Shown piece by piece: positions 9,015-17,376 of a stretch of DNA of 55,414 bases. Below the pieces are notes generated by a model that was not told the origin of the DNA, did no database searches, and saw only the letters and a list, made by a program, of their open reading frames with translations. The stretch comes from Lewinellaceae bacterium. GTDB lineage: Bacteria > Bacteroidota > Bacteroidia > Chitinophagales > Saprospiraceae. The position numbers and the translations under genes are program-made. The DNA lies in the NCBI GenBank assembly GCA_016716135.1, contig JADJWX010000025.1, forward strand, positions 1 to 55,414, in the 5' to 3' direction. Position 1 is the first letter of the stretch; every line of letters starts with the position of its first letter.

Positions 9015-11609
9015 GTAATTGTTTTTTGTTTTAACGCCAATTTTGAGTTGGTTGCACAAATAGCGGACGATTTTTCCGATGGGAATTTTACGAATAACCC
9101 GGCATGGCAGGGCAACCTGACAGCATTTATCGTAAACACCGCCGGTGAACTTCAACTCAATGCGCCGGACGCAGGCGCCTCGACACTGGCAGTCGGGGGG
9201 GGCGTTCCCGACAGCGCCGTTTGGCAGGCGGATATCCGGCTTGAATTTGCCCCTTCGGCGTCCAATCTGTTGCGCATTTATCTTTTGGCCGATCAGGCCG
9301 ATTTGTTGCAGGCAAACGGTTATTACCTGGAAATTGGCGAAAACGGCACTGCCGATGCGTTGCGGTTTTTTCGGCAGGATGCCGGCTCGGGCAGTGTGCT
9401 TTTGGCATCCGGTGTGCCAGGGTTTGTAGCCAACGACCCGGTTTCGATCCAATTGCGCGTGCAGCGCAACGCTCAAGGCAACTGGCAACTGGAGGCAGGC
9501 ACCAATGGTGGCGCATTTGTGCCGCAGGGCGTCGTTCAGGATGACCAATACGGCGGTGGTCCCATCCGGTTTTTTGGCTTTCACTGTTTGTATACGGCTA
9601 CCCGAAAAGACAAGTTTTTCTTCGATAACATATCCATTCAACCGCTGATACCCGATACGGCGCCGCCTGCACTTTTGGGGGTGCAGGTGAGCACTCCAAC
9701 CGAATTGCTGGTTACGTTCAATGAAGATCTTGATTCGGCCTCGGCGCTTAATCCAGGGAATTATTCTATTGCCGGGTTGGGCAACCCGTCGGCAGCATTC
9801 TTCGCGGGTGGTGGCCGCCAACAGGTTCGCCTGCAACTTGCCGGCGCGTTAAACACGGGAAATTATATCCTGGAAACCAACCAGGTTGCCGACACACTGG
9901 GCAATATCAGTGGCTTGCAAAGCGCAGGTTTTCAATATGTAAATGTGAGTCCGGCAGCTGCGTTCGATCTGCTGATCCATGAAATTATGGCAGACCCTTC
10001 GCCTTCCGCAGGCTTGCCGGAAGTGGAATGGCTGGAATTGTACAACCGCAGCGCTAAAGTCATTGACCTGAAAACGCTGTTGTTGTCGGACGGCGGAACA
10101 CCGCAAAGCCTGCCGGCTTATATCCTGCATCCGGATTCATTTGTCGTGCTGACAACTACTGCCGGCGCCCCGGCAATGCTGGCGGTGACAAGCCGCACCG
10201 TCGCCATGGCGGGCTTCCCCGGGCTGAACAACGATGGCGATGTGTTGGTACTGACAAACCTGCAGGGGCAGGTGATCGATCAGGTTGCCTATCAGGCCGG
10301 TTGGCATGCAGACGCCAACAAGCGCAATGGCGGCTGGAGCCTCGAACGCATCAACCCGGAATTGCCGTGCCTGGGCGCTGAAAACTGGCAGTCTTGTCCG
10401 GTTTTACCCGGTGGGACTCCCGGGCTGCAAAATGCTTCCCTGCAACTTAACGACGACTTTGAGCCGCCCCGGTTGCTGGCTGTTTTTCCGGAGAATCCGC
10501 TTTTATTACGTGCAATTTTTTCTGAAGGACTGGATCAGGCGGCGGCCATGAATCCTGCTGCCTACAAAATTTCTCCTTTCCGCACCCTCCTTTCCGCCAC
10601 CGTTTCAACTGCCGATCGTCGCGAGGTGCTGATTGCCCTGGGCGAGCCGCTTGAGTTGGGCGTGGTTTATTCCTTCACGGCAACGGCTGCCCTCCAGGAC
10701 TGTAGCGGGAATAGCGCCTCAGATATGGACACGGTGCTGATCGGGTTGCCACAAAAACCCGAACCTTTGGATGTGGTGATCAATGAGGTGCTGTTCAATC
10801 CGGCTACCGGCGGTGTGGATTTTGTGGAACTGTACAACCGAAGCGACAGGCTGATCGACTGGCAAAACTGCTTTCTGGCCAACTTTTCAAATGCCGCTGA
10901 TATTCAACCTGTGGCCCTTCAACGACTTTTTTTGCCCCGGGCTTTTGTCGTTTTTACACCCGACCCGGCGGATATCCAGGCACGGTTTGCCCAGGCACAG
11001 GCCGAAGCGATTTTCCCGCTTAGTTTGCCCTCCCTGCCCGACGATGCCGGAAATGTAACCCTGTTTTGGGTGAAGGACGGTGTAACGGTGACCCTGGATT
11101 CGTTTGATTACTCGGAAGATTTTCACAATGCGCTTTACAGCAGTTCAGACCGTAACGGCGTATCCCTGGAACGTATCCGGCCCGAAGGCCCGACGAATGA
11201 TCCGGCCAACTGGACTTCTGCCGCACGCTCCGAATTCGGCTCGGGCACACCAACCCACCCCAACTCCCAACAATTACCCACTGCACTCAGCGAAGAGCTG
11301 GTCACACTTGACCCTCCGAGGCTTTCCCCGGATGGCGATGGCTTTGAAGATTTCCTGAATATTTTATACCAGGCGCCGGCCGCCGGCTATGCAGCTACCC
11401 TGACAATTTTTGATAGCCAGGGTATTTTGGTCAAACGCATCGCACGGCAGGAACTGTTGGGGACTACAGGAACCATGCGCTGGGATGGCGACCTGGACGA
11501 CGGGACACTTGCGCGTCCGGGGATTTATGTTTTATTCCTGGAGATATTTTCCCCGCAGGGCGATGTCCGCCAGGAGAAAAAAACCTTTGCTGTGGTACGT
11601 CAATTTTGA
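8985..11609 (+). CDS. Secreted lamin-tail-domain protein with FlgD-like C-terminus
   Basis: An 874-residue exported protein. A signal peptide occupies about residues 1-24 (hydrophobic, ending at VAQ). A laminin-G/jelly-roll-like region follows (about 25-215), then SbsA-type Ig-like domains near 225-320 and 490-590, and two lamin-tail domains (about 325-460 and 595-745), each opening with a HEIMADPSP- or INEVLFNPA-like motif and a W/V-ELYNRS motif. The end (765-874) resembles FlgD/gliding-motility C-terminal Ig-like domains: LSPDGDGFEDFL, MRWDGDLDDG, ARPGIYVLFLEI. Such tails often carry type IX secretion sorting information. Likely cell-surface or released; the ligand is unknown. Confidence 0.88.
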   Translation: MQRSIIFLIHVIVFCFNANFELVAQIADDFSDGNFTNNPAWQGNLTAFIVNTAGELQLNAPDAGASTLAVGGGVPDSAVWQADIRLEFAPSASNLLRIYLLADQADLLQANGYYLEIGENGTADALRFFRQDAGSGSVLLASGVPGFVANDPVSIQLRVQRNAQGNWQLEAGTNGGAFVPQGVVQDDQYGGGPIRFFGFHCLYTATRKDKFFFDNISIQPLIPDTAPPALLGVQVSTPTELLVTFNEDLDSASALNPGNYSIAGLGNPSAAFFAGGGRQQVRLQLAGALNTGNYILETNQVADTLGNISGLQSAGFQYVNVSPAAAFDLLIHEIMADPSPSAGLPEVEWLELYNRSAKVIDLKTLLLSDGGTPQSLPAYILHPDSFVVLTTTAGAPAMLAVTSRTVAMAGFPGLNNDGDVLVLTNLQGQVIDQVAYQAGWHADANKRNGGWSLERINPELPCLGAENWQSCPVLPGGTPGLQNASLQLNDDFEPPRLLAVFPENPLLLRAIFSEGLDQAAAMNPAAYKISPFRTLLSATVSTADRREVLIALGEPLELGVVYSFTATAALQDCSGNSASDMDTVLIGLPQKPEPLDVVINEVLFNPATGGVDFVELYNRSDRLIDWQNCFLANFSNAADIQPVALQRLFLPRAFVVFTPDPADIQARFAQAQAEAIFPLSLPSLPDDAGNVTLFWVKDGVTVTLDSFDYSEDFHNALYSSSDRNGVSLERIRPEGPTNDPANWTSAARSEFGSGTPTHPNSQQLPTALSEELVTLDPPRLSPDGDGFEDFLNILYQAPAAGYAATLTIFDSQGILVKRIARQELLGTTGTMRWDGDLDDGTLARPGIYVLFLEIFSPQGDVRQEKKTFAVVRQF

Positions 11610-11637
11610 ATGGACATGCCGCCCAAGGTGGCTAAAA

Positions 11638-11675
11638 ATAAATGCTCCGGCTCATCCAGCCGGAGCATTTTCATT
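11638..11675 (+). terminator. Bidirectional intrinsic terminator
   Basis: Perfect 12-bp stem AATGCTCCGGCT (11641-11652) with 11658-11669, 5-base loop, T-rich tail on the plus strand and TATTTTT on the minus strand. It lies between the convergent lamin-tail and CBS genes and can serve both. Confidence 0.85.
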
Positions 11676-11709
11676 AACAAAAAACCAAAAACTATCACTC
11701 TTAAATCTT

Positions 11710-11759
11710 GGCTCATGAGCGGGCTGGTAGTGAGGCGGTGACTGGCAGTCACTGCCTCA
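11710..11759. repeat. Palindromic dispersed repeat, short copy
   Basis: Shares GGCTCATG (11710-11717) and an identical 22-base core (11722-11743) with the larger copy at 16380-16497. The core forms a stem-loop, TGAGGCGGTGACT pairing with 11747-11759 apart from one G-U. The right-hand inverted end seen in the larger copy is missing. Confidence 0.75.
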
Positions 11760-11779
11760 ATTGTCCCCCCATTATTTTT

Positions 11780-12226
11780 TCAGTCAATCGGGTATTGCTG
11801 TCCGACAAATACCCGTTCGAGCACTTTCATCAGATCATAGGTTGTGATTATTCCAACCAGGTTGTCGTGCTCATCCACCACCGGCAGGGAATGGAACTGG
11901 TTTGCTTTGAAAATCCGCAGCGCATCTTCCACGGTATCATTTTTTGACAAGCAAAGCAAATCTGTTGTCATTACCTCTCTGACAACGGTTGCATGGAGGA
12001 CTTTTTCATTGTTGCGCACTTCCATATTGTTGTCGAAAACAGAACGCACCAGATGGAGGTAATCAGTGTAGCTCACCAAGCCCACCAGTTTGGCGTTTTC
12101 CACTACCGGAACATGGTGAAATCCACGTTTTTCAAACACTTTACGCACTTCCTCCATGGTATCGGCAGGTGAAACCGTTTCGGGCTGTTTGGTCATTATT
12201 TTAAAAATCGGCGTTGATGCTTGCAT
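11780..12226 (-). CDS. CBS-pair protein
   Basis: A 148-residue protein consisting only of two CBS motifs: IMTKQPETVSPADT...FHHVPVVENAKLVGLVS and VMTTDLLCLSKNDT...FHSLPVVDEHDNLVGIIT. CBS pairs (Bateman modules) bind adenosine nucleotides and sense energy state. It is the last gene of a minus-strand series with Usp, a small protein and a copper ATPase upstream, separated from Usp by about 100 bases. A paralogue with the same layout is at 46737-47186, also paired with a Usp gene. Confidence 0.93.
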   Translation of the reverse strand: MQASTPIFKIMTKQPETVSPADTMEEVRKVFEKRGFHHVPVVENAKLVGLVSYTDYLHLVRSVFDNNMEVRNNEKVLHATVVREVMTTDLLCLSKNDTVEDALRIFKANQFHSLPVVDEHDNLVGIITTYDLMKVLERVFVGQQYPID

Positions 12227-12328
12227 GATCAGGGTATTAAAAAGGTGATTGTTTACTGCAAAATTGACTCTTGAGAATAGGGTTGGGAATGATTAGAATC
12301 AAGCCGGTTGGCGACTTTCGTCGCTGTA

Positions 12329-13159
12329 TCAGGTAACGGCGTCATGCAGTGTAAGCATCGGCAGCCTTACCCGGTGTGCCAACCGGCGCGTAATGCTTTC
12401 GAAAAACAGGCGGTGAAACAGGCTGTGCTCGTGGGCAATTGCAACAAGCAAGCCGGCGTCGCGGGCTTCCAGAAAATTGGAAACAGCCTGCGTAATATCG
12501 CGGTCGTGCAGATAGTGGAAATCGTGCGGGATATTGCCCAGTTTCTGCCCGATAGATTTTTCGCGTGCCGGGTCGGGAGCAAGCCCCGGCTTGTCCAGAA
12601 TGTGGACTATATGCAGCAAGCTTTTTCTGAGTGCGAGCACCTCAGTCAGCACGGCCAACGAAGCAGAATCCAGTTTGAGCCGGAAATCGGTGGCAAACAC
12701 CGCATTGTATTCGCTGCGCAACACCGCTTGTTTTGGAATCGACAGCACCGGTATTTGCGTATTCGACATGACACCGGCGGCGATGCTGCCGAGGAACGTG
12801 CCCCGGAGCCCGGTAGCGCCGGTGGTACCCATTACGATCAGGTCGGCATGGATATCTTCGGCAACGTCGCAAATCGTGGGTACCGGAAATCCGATTCGGC
12901 AATCCGCATGTACAGGAATGCCCTGATTCCCTTTTTGCCGTTGGAAGCGGCGCGCCCATTGTTTCAGCCCTTTAGTCCGTTCGGCCATGTATTCATCGGA
13001 CCAAAAAACATTGTACATGTTGTTGTCTACGCCTTCGTTGGGAAAAACAACATGGAGCAGCGTCAGCTCGGCGCCTGTTTCGCGGGCAAGTGCCATGGCA
13101 TGCGTCATCGCGTTGGCGGCGCATTTGGAGAAATCGGTAGGCACTAGGATGGTTTTCAT
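12329..13159 (-). CDS. Tandem universal stress protein (UspA family)
   Basis: A 276-residue protein with two Usp domains. The first (about 1-150) starts MKTILVPTDFSKCA and has the nucleotide-binding pattern G-x2-G-x9-G-S in GTTGATGLRGTFLGS. The second (about 155-276) keeps the fold pattern but lacks that motif, so only the first half is expected to bind ATP. The ATG at 13159 is preferred because MKTILVPTDFS is the standard Usp start. It lies between a small unknown protein and the CBS-pair gene, all on the minus strand. Confidence 0.92.
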   Translation of the reverse strand: MKTILVPTDFSKCAANAMTHAMALARETGAELTLLHVVFPNEGVDNNMYNVFWSDEYMAERTKGLKQWARRFQRQKGNQGIPVHADCRIGFPVPTICDVAEDIHADLIVMGTTGATGLRGTFLGSIAAGVMSNTQIPVLSIPKQAVLRSEYNAVFATDFRLKLDSASLAVLTEVLALRKSLLHIVHILDKPGLAPDPAREKSIGQKLGNIPHDFHYLHDRDITQAVSNFLEARDAGLLVAIAHEHSLFHRLFFESITRRLAHRVRLPMLTLHDAVT

Positions 13160-13195
13160 GATCAATTTGTTTAGTGGCAAATATTGGCGCCGTAT

Positions 13196-13606
13196 TTATT
13201 CCTGTTCCCGGTAGTCGATCGGGTCATCGGTAATGAAGTGAACGTGCTCACTGGCTTGCCCCTTGGCGTTTTGTTTTGCGAGACTCAACTTGTCGGTAAC
13301 ACTGGTGACCAACCAGGTTTCGCCGGATTTGCGAAATACCTGTACATGCAAGCCGAACTTTTCTTCAAATAAATTCTCCGCCTCGTAGGTGGGCATTTCC
13401 GGCAGGAGTTCCAGGGCGCCGGATTTTGGCGCAAGCAATACATTGCGCAGTTTTTGATCCAAATCCTGGATCAAAAATTTGGCATGACTGCCCTTAAATG
13501 CCCGGTGTGATTTGGTGAAAAATTCAATTTTCAGGTATGGGAACTCTTTCTGAAACGCTTCCTGAATTTCAGCCAGGGTTGTGTCCGGTTCTATTCTGAT
13601 TTTCAT
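13196..13606 (-). CDS. Conserved small protein of unknown function
   Basis: A 136-residue soluble protein with no signal peptide or membrane segment. It opens with MKIRIEPDTTLAEIQEAFQ, suggesting a ubiquitin-like or ferredoxin-like alpha/beta fold, and is rich in lysine and glutamate. No catalytic motif was recognised. It lies between the copper ATPase (81 bases upstream) and the Usp gene (36 bases downstream), so a role in the same stress or respiration unit is plausible but unproven. Confidence 0.75.
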   Translation of the reverse strand: MKIRIEPDTTLAEIQEAFQKEFPYLKIEFFTKSHRAFKGSHAKFLIQDLDQKLRNVLLAPKSGALELLPEMPTYEAENLFEEKFGLHVQVFRKSGETWLVTSVTDKLSLAKQNAKGQASEHVHFITDDPIDYREQE

Positions 13607-13687
13607 GACAGTACGATTTTAGTTAATGATTTCCATCAGGAACTACACAAAACTGCCTGATTTTCGTCCGAATCAGAATGACTCAGG

Positions 13688-16186
13688 TCAGGCCGGATTA
13701 TGACCTTGGTATAGGACCTGATCTGAATGCAGGGGGCTGGATGCCAGGCCCAGCTTCATGGCTTTCCACTGGCTCATGCCAAAACCGAAAAGTAAAATCG
13801 TCACGGAACTCAGGGGCATCAAAACGGCTGCCACTACAGGTGAAAGGGTGCCTGAAACGGCATAACTCAGCCCGACGATATTGTAACCGGCCGCCAACAG
13901 ATAGGCTGCATTGACCGTGGTCATGCCCCATTGTGCCAGCCGGAAAAACTGCGGGAGCCGGTCAAATTCGCCGGCATGCAAAATAGCATCGCAGGCAGGA
14001 GTGAAATTATTGGTGTTCTCCGCTACCACAATACCGACATCGCTTTGTTGCAAGGCGCCGGCGTCATTTAATCCATCACCCAGCATGAGTACATTTTGCC
14101 CATTTTGCTGCAAGTTTTTTACGAAGTCCAGTTTGTCCTGCGGACTTTGTTTGAACCTCAAGGAAGCCGCATCCGGAAAATACGGTTTCAGGGCTTCCGC
14201 TTCCCGGTTGTGGTCGCCCGATACCAGCCAGGTTGCTACCTGCTGTTGCCTGAAATGCGCAAGCAGGGGAGCGAGGCCTTGCCGATAGTGGCTTTTTAAC
14301 CGGAAATATCCACGTACGACGCCATTTATTTCAAGATAAACACCTTCGCCCACCTGGGTTTGGCCGGCAATAAAATCGGGCGAACCCAGGCGGATTCCCC
14401 AGCCGTTCACTGTGCCCTGGATACCCTGGCCTGGTAGCTCCCGGAATCCGTTTGCCGTGCCCAATGGAACATCGGCAAAAGCGGCGACTATCTGCCGGCT
14501 GAGCGGGTGGTTGCTTTGGTTTGCCAGCGTGCGGACGGCGATTTTTTCGGTAGGGCTCAGTTGGCCTCGCCCATCGGTGGTGGCCGGCACAAAATGCACG
14601 GCATGTTGTCCGGTGTTGGTAATGGTCCCGGTTTTGTCAAAAATGACGGCTTGCACGGCCGAAAACGATTCCAGTACGTTGGTGTTTTTTACATAAAACC
14701 GGTTGCGGGCCAGAATACGCAGGATGTTTCCCATGGTAAATGGAATTGACAAGGCTACGGCGCAGGGGCAGGCAATGATCAGTACTGCGGTGAATGCATT
14801 GATGGCAGTAGGCAGGTTTTGAGGTGCCCAGTATAAAAAGGCCAGCCCGGCCACGCCAAGGATTACGGCGGTGAAATACCGGCCAGCCCGATCGGCCAGT
14901 GCGCTGGCATGACCCTTTGCCTGACTTTTAAAAGCTTCATTGTTCCACAATTGGGTCAGGTAGCTGGTATTCACTTGCCGGGTCAGACTGATTTCCAGCG
15001 TTTCGCCCAGTTGTTTGCCGCCGGCGTATACATGAGCGCCGCTCCCGAGCAGCACCGGGTCGGCCTCGCCGGTTACGAAAGCATAATCGATGCGACCTCC
15101 GCCCTTTAGCAGGATACCGTCTGCAGGAATGAGTTCGCCATTGCGCACCAGGATTATATCGCCGGGATTCAATTTATTCAGTGGTGTTGCAGATTCGGAG
15201 CCGTCGACGTTTTTTCGAGATGCTGCTACCGGGAAATAGGATTTATAGTCGCGTTCAAACGAGAGTTGGTGATAGGTTTTTTGCTGAAACCACCGGCCAA
15301 CAAGCAGAAAAAACACCAACCCGGCAAAAGAATCCAGGTAACCTGCACCGCTTTGGGTCAGAATTTCCCAGGCCGAGCGGCCAAACAACATCATCATACC
15401 CAGGGCAAGGGGTACGTCGATATTCAGGTGGCGATGCCGCAGCCCGGTGTAGGCCGATACAAAATAGTCGCGGGCGCTGTAAAGCAAAACGGGTAACGAC
15501 AAAAGCAGGTTCACAAAACCAAAAGCCGCGAAAAACCGGCTTTCCAGTTCTTTTTGGAGTCCCAGGTACTCCGGGAAACTCAACAGCATGATGTTGCCAA
15601 AGGCAAAGCCGGCAACACCTATTTTATACAGGAGGCTGCGGTCTACGGCTTTGGGTTTGCCGTTTGCGCTGACGTCGCCCAGGTTGATTTCCGGGGTGTA
15701 GCCGATGCTGGTCAGCATAGAGGCCAGTTTGCGCAGCGAGGTATTTTTTTCTTCAAAATGAATGGTGACCTGCTTTTTCAGGAAATTGACTTTGGAGTGC
15801 ACCACACCGCTATCCAGTTTGTATAAATGTTCCAAAAGCCAAATGCAGGATGCACAGTGCATGGCAGGCAGGTAAAATGTGACAATGGCGGTGTTACCGT
15901 CGCTGAATTCCAGGAGTTGCTGCCGTATCTCATCGTCATCAAGCCAGGCAAAGGAACGGGCATCCCGGCGAAGTTTTTGCGAAATGCCGGGATTGTCATC
16001 CAGGTCGTAAAACTGACAGAGCTGGTGAGTGTTCAGGATTTCGTAGACCATCTGACAGCCGTTACAGCAAAAATATTTGTCGTCGATATGTAACCGGTCG
16101 TCCGGACATTCGTCCTGACAATGATAACAATAGAGTCGGGAATGTGGAGCAGGCTTGGCGGCAGGCGGCGCGGCAGGTTTTGCCAT
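13688..16186 (-). CDS. Heavy-metal P-type ATPase, CcoI/FixI type
   Basis: An 832-residue membrane ATPase. The N-terminus has a cysteine-rich cluster (CYHC at about 20-23, then FCCNGC), typical of CcoI-type pumps, followed by a metal-binding domain with MHCASC. Membrane segments follow, with the transport motif CPCA, the phosphorylation loop DKTGTIT and the hinge GDGLNDAGAL. CcoI-type pumps export copper for assembly of cbb3 cytochrome oxidase. The ATG at 16186 starts the Cys-rich domain; the frame is open to 16258 without conserved sequence. No ccoN/O/P or ccoS genes are adjacent; Usp and CBS genes follow instead. Confidence 0.9.
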   Translation of the reverse strand: MAKPAAPPAAKPAPHSRLYCYHCQDECPDDRLHIDDKYFCCNGCQMVYEILNTHQLCQFYDLDDNPGISQKLRRDARSFAWLDDDEIRQQLLEFSDGNTAIVTFYLPAMHCASCIWLLEHLYKLDSGVVHSKVNFLKKQVTIHFEEKNTSLRKLASMLTSIGYTPEINLGDVSANGKPKAVDRSLLYKIGVAGFAFGNIMLLSFPEYLGLQKELESRFFAAFGFVNLLLSLPVLLYSARDYFVSAYTGLRHRHLNIDVPLALGMMMLFGRSAWEILTQSGAGYLDSFAGLVFFLLVGRWFQQKTYHQLSFERDYKSYFPVAASRKNVDGSESATPLNKLNPGDIILVRNGELIPADGILLKGGGRIDYAFVTGEADPVLLGSGAHVYAGGKQLGETLEISLTRQVNTSYLTQLWNNEAFKSQAKGHASALADRAGRYFTAVILGVAGLAFLYWAPQNLPTAINAFTAVLIIACPCAVALSIPFTMGNILRILARNRFYVKNTNVLESFSAVQAVIFDKTGTITNTGQHAVHFVPATTDGRGQLSPTEKIAVRTLANQSNHPLSRQIVAAFADVPLGTANGFRELPGQGIQGTVNGWGIRLGSPDFIAGQTQVGEGVYLEINGVVRGYFRLKSHYRQGLAPLLAHFRQQQVATWLVSGDHNREAEALKPYFPDAASLRFKQSPQDKLDFVKNLQQNGQNVLMLGDGLNDAGALQQSDVGIVVAENTNNFTPACDAILHAGEFDRLPQFFRLAQWGMTTVNAAYLLAAGYNIVGLSYAVSGTLSPVVAAVLMPLSSVTILLFGFGMSQWKAMKLGLASSPLHSDQVLYQGHNPA

Positions 16187-16379
16187 GAAAAAGGTGTTTT
16201 TATTTTTGCAGCCCAAAAATCGGGCAATGCCCCGGGCGGGCAAGATGATCGTGGTCATGCATTCGGGTGAGCATTGTCAATTGCGGTGTGTTTTTTGCGG
16301 GTTCATTAAAAAATCCAAGAAAGAACCGCTTCTGTGCAAACGAACATTTTAGATGGCAGCGCATCTTTGCATCGATTTC

Positions 16380-16497
16380 GGCTCATGTACCTTGGGGCTG
16401 GTAGTGAGGCGGTGACTTGAAGTCACCGCCTCACTAGTGGCAGTCACCGCCTCACTAGTGGCAGTCACCGCCTCACTTACCCCTGGAAACATGAGCC
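16380..16497. repeat. Palindromic MITE-like repeat with internal 21-bp tandem units
   Basis: Bounded by inverted GGCTCATG (16380-16387) and CATGAGCC (16490-16497), with matching GGGG/CCCC just inside. It holds a perfect 14-bp hairpin (GTGAGGCGGTGACT, 16404-16417, with 16421-16434) and then two further copies of the right arm (16442-16455 and 16463-16476) at a 21-base period joined by TAGTGGC. The 22-base core 16396-16417 recurs exactly at 11722-11743. It lies between divergent genes and contains no plausible gene of its own. Confidence 0.8.
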
Positions 16498-16535
16498 CAA
16501 AAAAATTTATATTATTCTTCAATCCGAAATTAAAT

Positions 16536-16850
16536 ATGACTTTCACAGAATTAGTAAACGCCGACAAACCTGTACTTGTCGATTTTTCTGCCGAATGGTG
16601 CGGCCCTTGTAAGATGCTGGCGCCAATTCTCGAAGATGTAAAAAAGCGCGTAGGCGACCGGGCCGCAATATTCAAACTCGACGTCGATCGAAATCCGGCA
16701 ATTGCCGCTGAATTTAATGTGCGTTCCGTACCGACGCTCATCCTTTTTCAGGCCGGGAAACCCGTCTGGCGTCGTTCCGGCGTGCTTTCTGCCGCTGAGC
16801 TCGTACGCACACTTGAATCATTCTATCAATCTGCGGATGCGACGGAATAA
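16536..16850 (+). CDS. trxA: Thioredoxin
   Basis: A 104-residue single-domain thioredoxin with the active site WCGPCK (Cys22 and Cys25), cis-proline in SVPTLILF, and normal length. It reduces protein disulfides in the cytoplasm. The ATG at 16536 gives the usual N-terminus MTFTELV; the frame is open upstream to 16437, but that stretch is translated repeat sequence. An ATG at 16491 is possible but would add an unusual basic leader. DUF983 follows after 27 bases. Confidence 0.93.
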   Translation: MTFTELVNADKPVLVDFSAEWCGPCKMLAPILEDVKKRVGDRAAIFKLDVDRNPAIAAEFNVRSVPTLILFQAGKPVWRRSGVLSAAELVRTLESFYQSADATE

Positions 16851-16877
16851 TCCGGCTTGCCGACTTACAAACTACCT

Positions 16878-17276
16878 ATGTTTAAAAAAGGATCAAAGGC
16901 CTACAGCATTTTTGCCTTGAAATGTCCGCGCTGCCACGAGGGGGAAACCTTTGCGACAGGCAGCTGGTCATTTTCAAAATCGTTTGACATGCACCAACGG
17001 TGCCCCAAGTGCAACCTGAACTACTTTCCGGAGCCGGGCTATTACTATGGTGCGATGTTTATTTCCTATATCTGGACTGCCTGGTTTTGCCTGCTTTTTG
17101 TCGCATTGTTCCACTGGGTTTTAGGCTGGGGCATAAATATGGCTTTTGGATTATTGCTCCTGTTTTTGACTGTAAACTTTGTCTATATCTTCCGGATTTC
17201 ACGTTTGATGTGGATCAATGTCAACGTCCGCTATGATCCTGCTTCTTTAAAAAAAGGCGTGGAAAAACAGGCATGA
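16878..17276 (+). CDS. DUF983 membrane protein
   Basis: A 132-residue protein with two CxxC zinc-ribbon-like pairs (CPRCHEGETF at about 14-23 and CPKCNLNYFPEPGYYYGAMF) followed by two membrane segments (about 60-82 and 86-108). This is the DUF983 layout; the family often occurs near terminal oxidase or redox genes, but its role is not established. The ATG at 16878 is preferred; the frame extends seven codons upstream. It is probably co-transcribed with the thioredoxin gene. Confidence 0.88.
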   Translation: MFKKGSKAYSIFALKCPRCHEGETFATGSWSFSKSFDMHQRCPKCNLNYFPEPGYYYGAMFISYIWTAWFCLLFVALFHWVLGWGINMAFGLLLLFLTVNFVYIFRISRLMWINVNVRYDPASLKKGVEKQA

Positions 17277-17342
17277 AACGTATTCGTTGATTAATGCAAT
17301 TATTGCCTTAAGTCATCCTAAACGCCATTGAAAATGGCCGGG

Positions 17343-17350
17343 TACCTTTG
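17343..17350 (+). promoter_or_regulatory. Putative -7 box (TACCTTTG) of sqr
   Basis: Exact TAnnTTTG match 26 bases before the sqr ATG, in the 100-base gap after DUF983. No good -33 element was seen. Confidence 0.5.
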
Positions 17351-17376
17351 TCGGGTATCAAAGTAAAATCTACCCG

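Noticed and set aside
7857..9836. A 659-codon minus frame starting at 9836
   Set aside because: The part upstream of 9014 is antisense to the lamin-tail gene; the lipoprotein signal peptide begins after 9014.
16404..16476. Possible CRISPR-like array of 14-base repeats
   Set aside because: The spacers are identical 7-base linkers, the repeats are too short and no cas genes are nearby; it is a tandem palindromic repeat.
16437..16535. In-frame upstream extension of thioredoxin reading repeated AVTASL units
   Set aside because: It is translation of the 21-bp repeat; thioredoxins begin at the MTFTELV equivalent.
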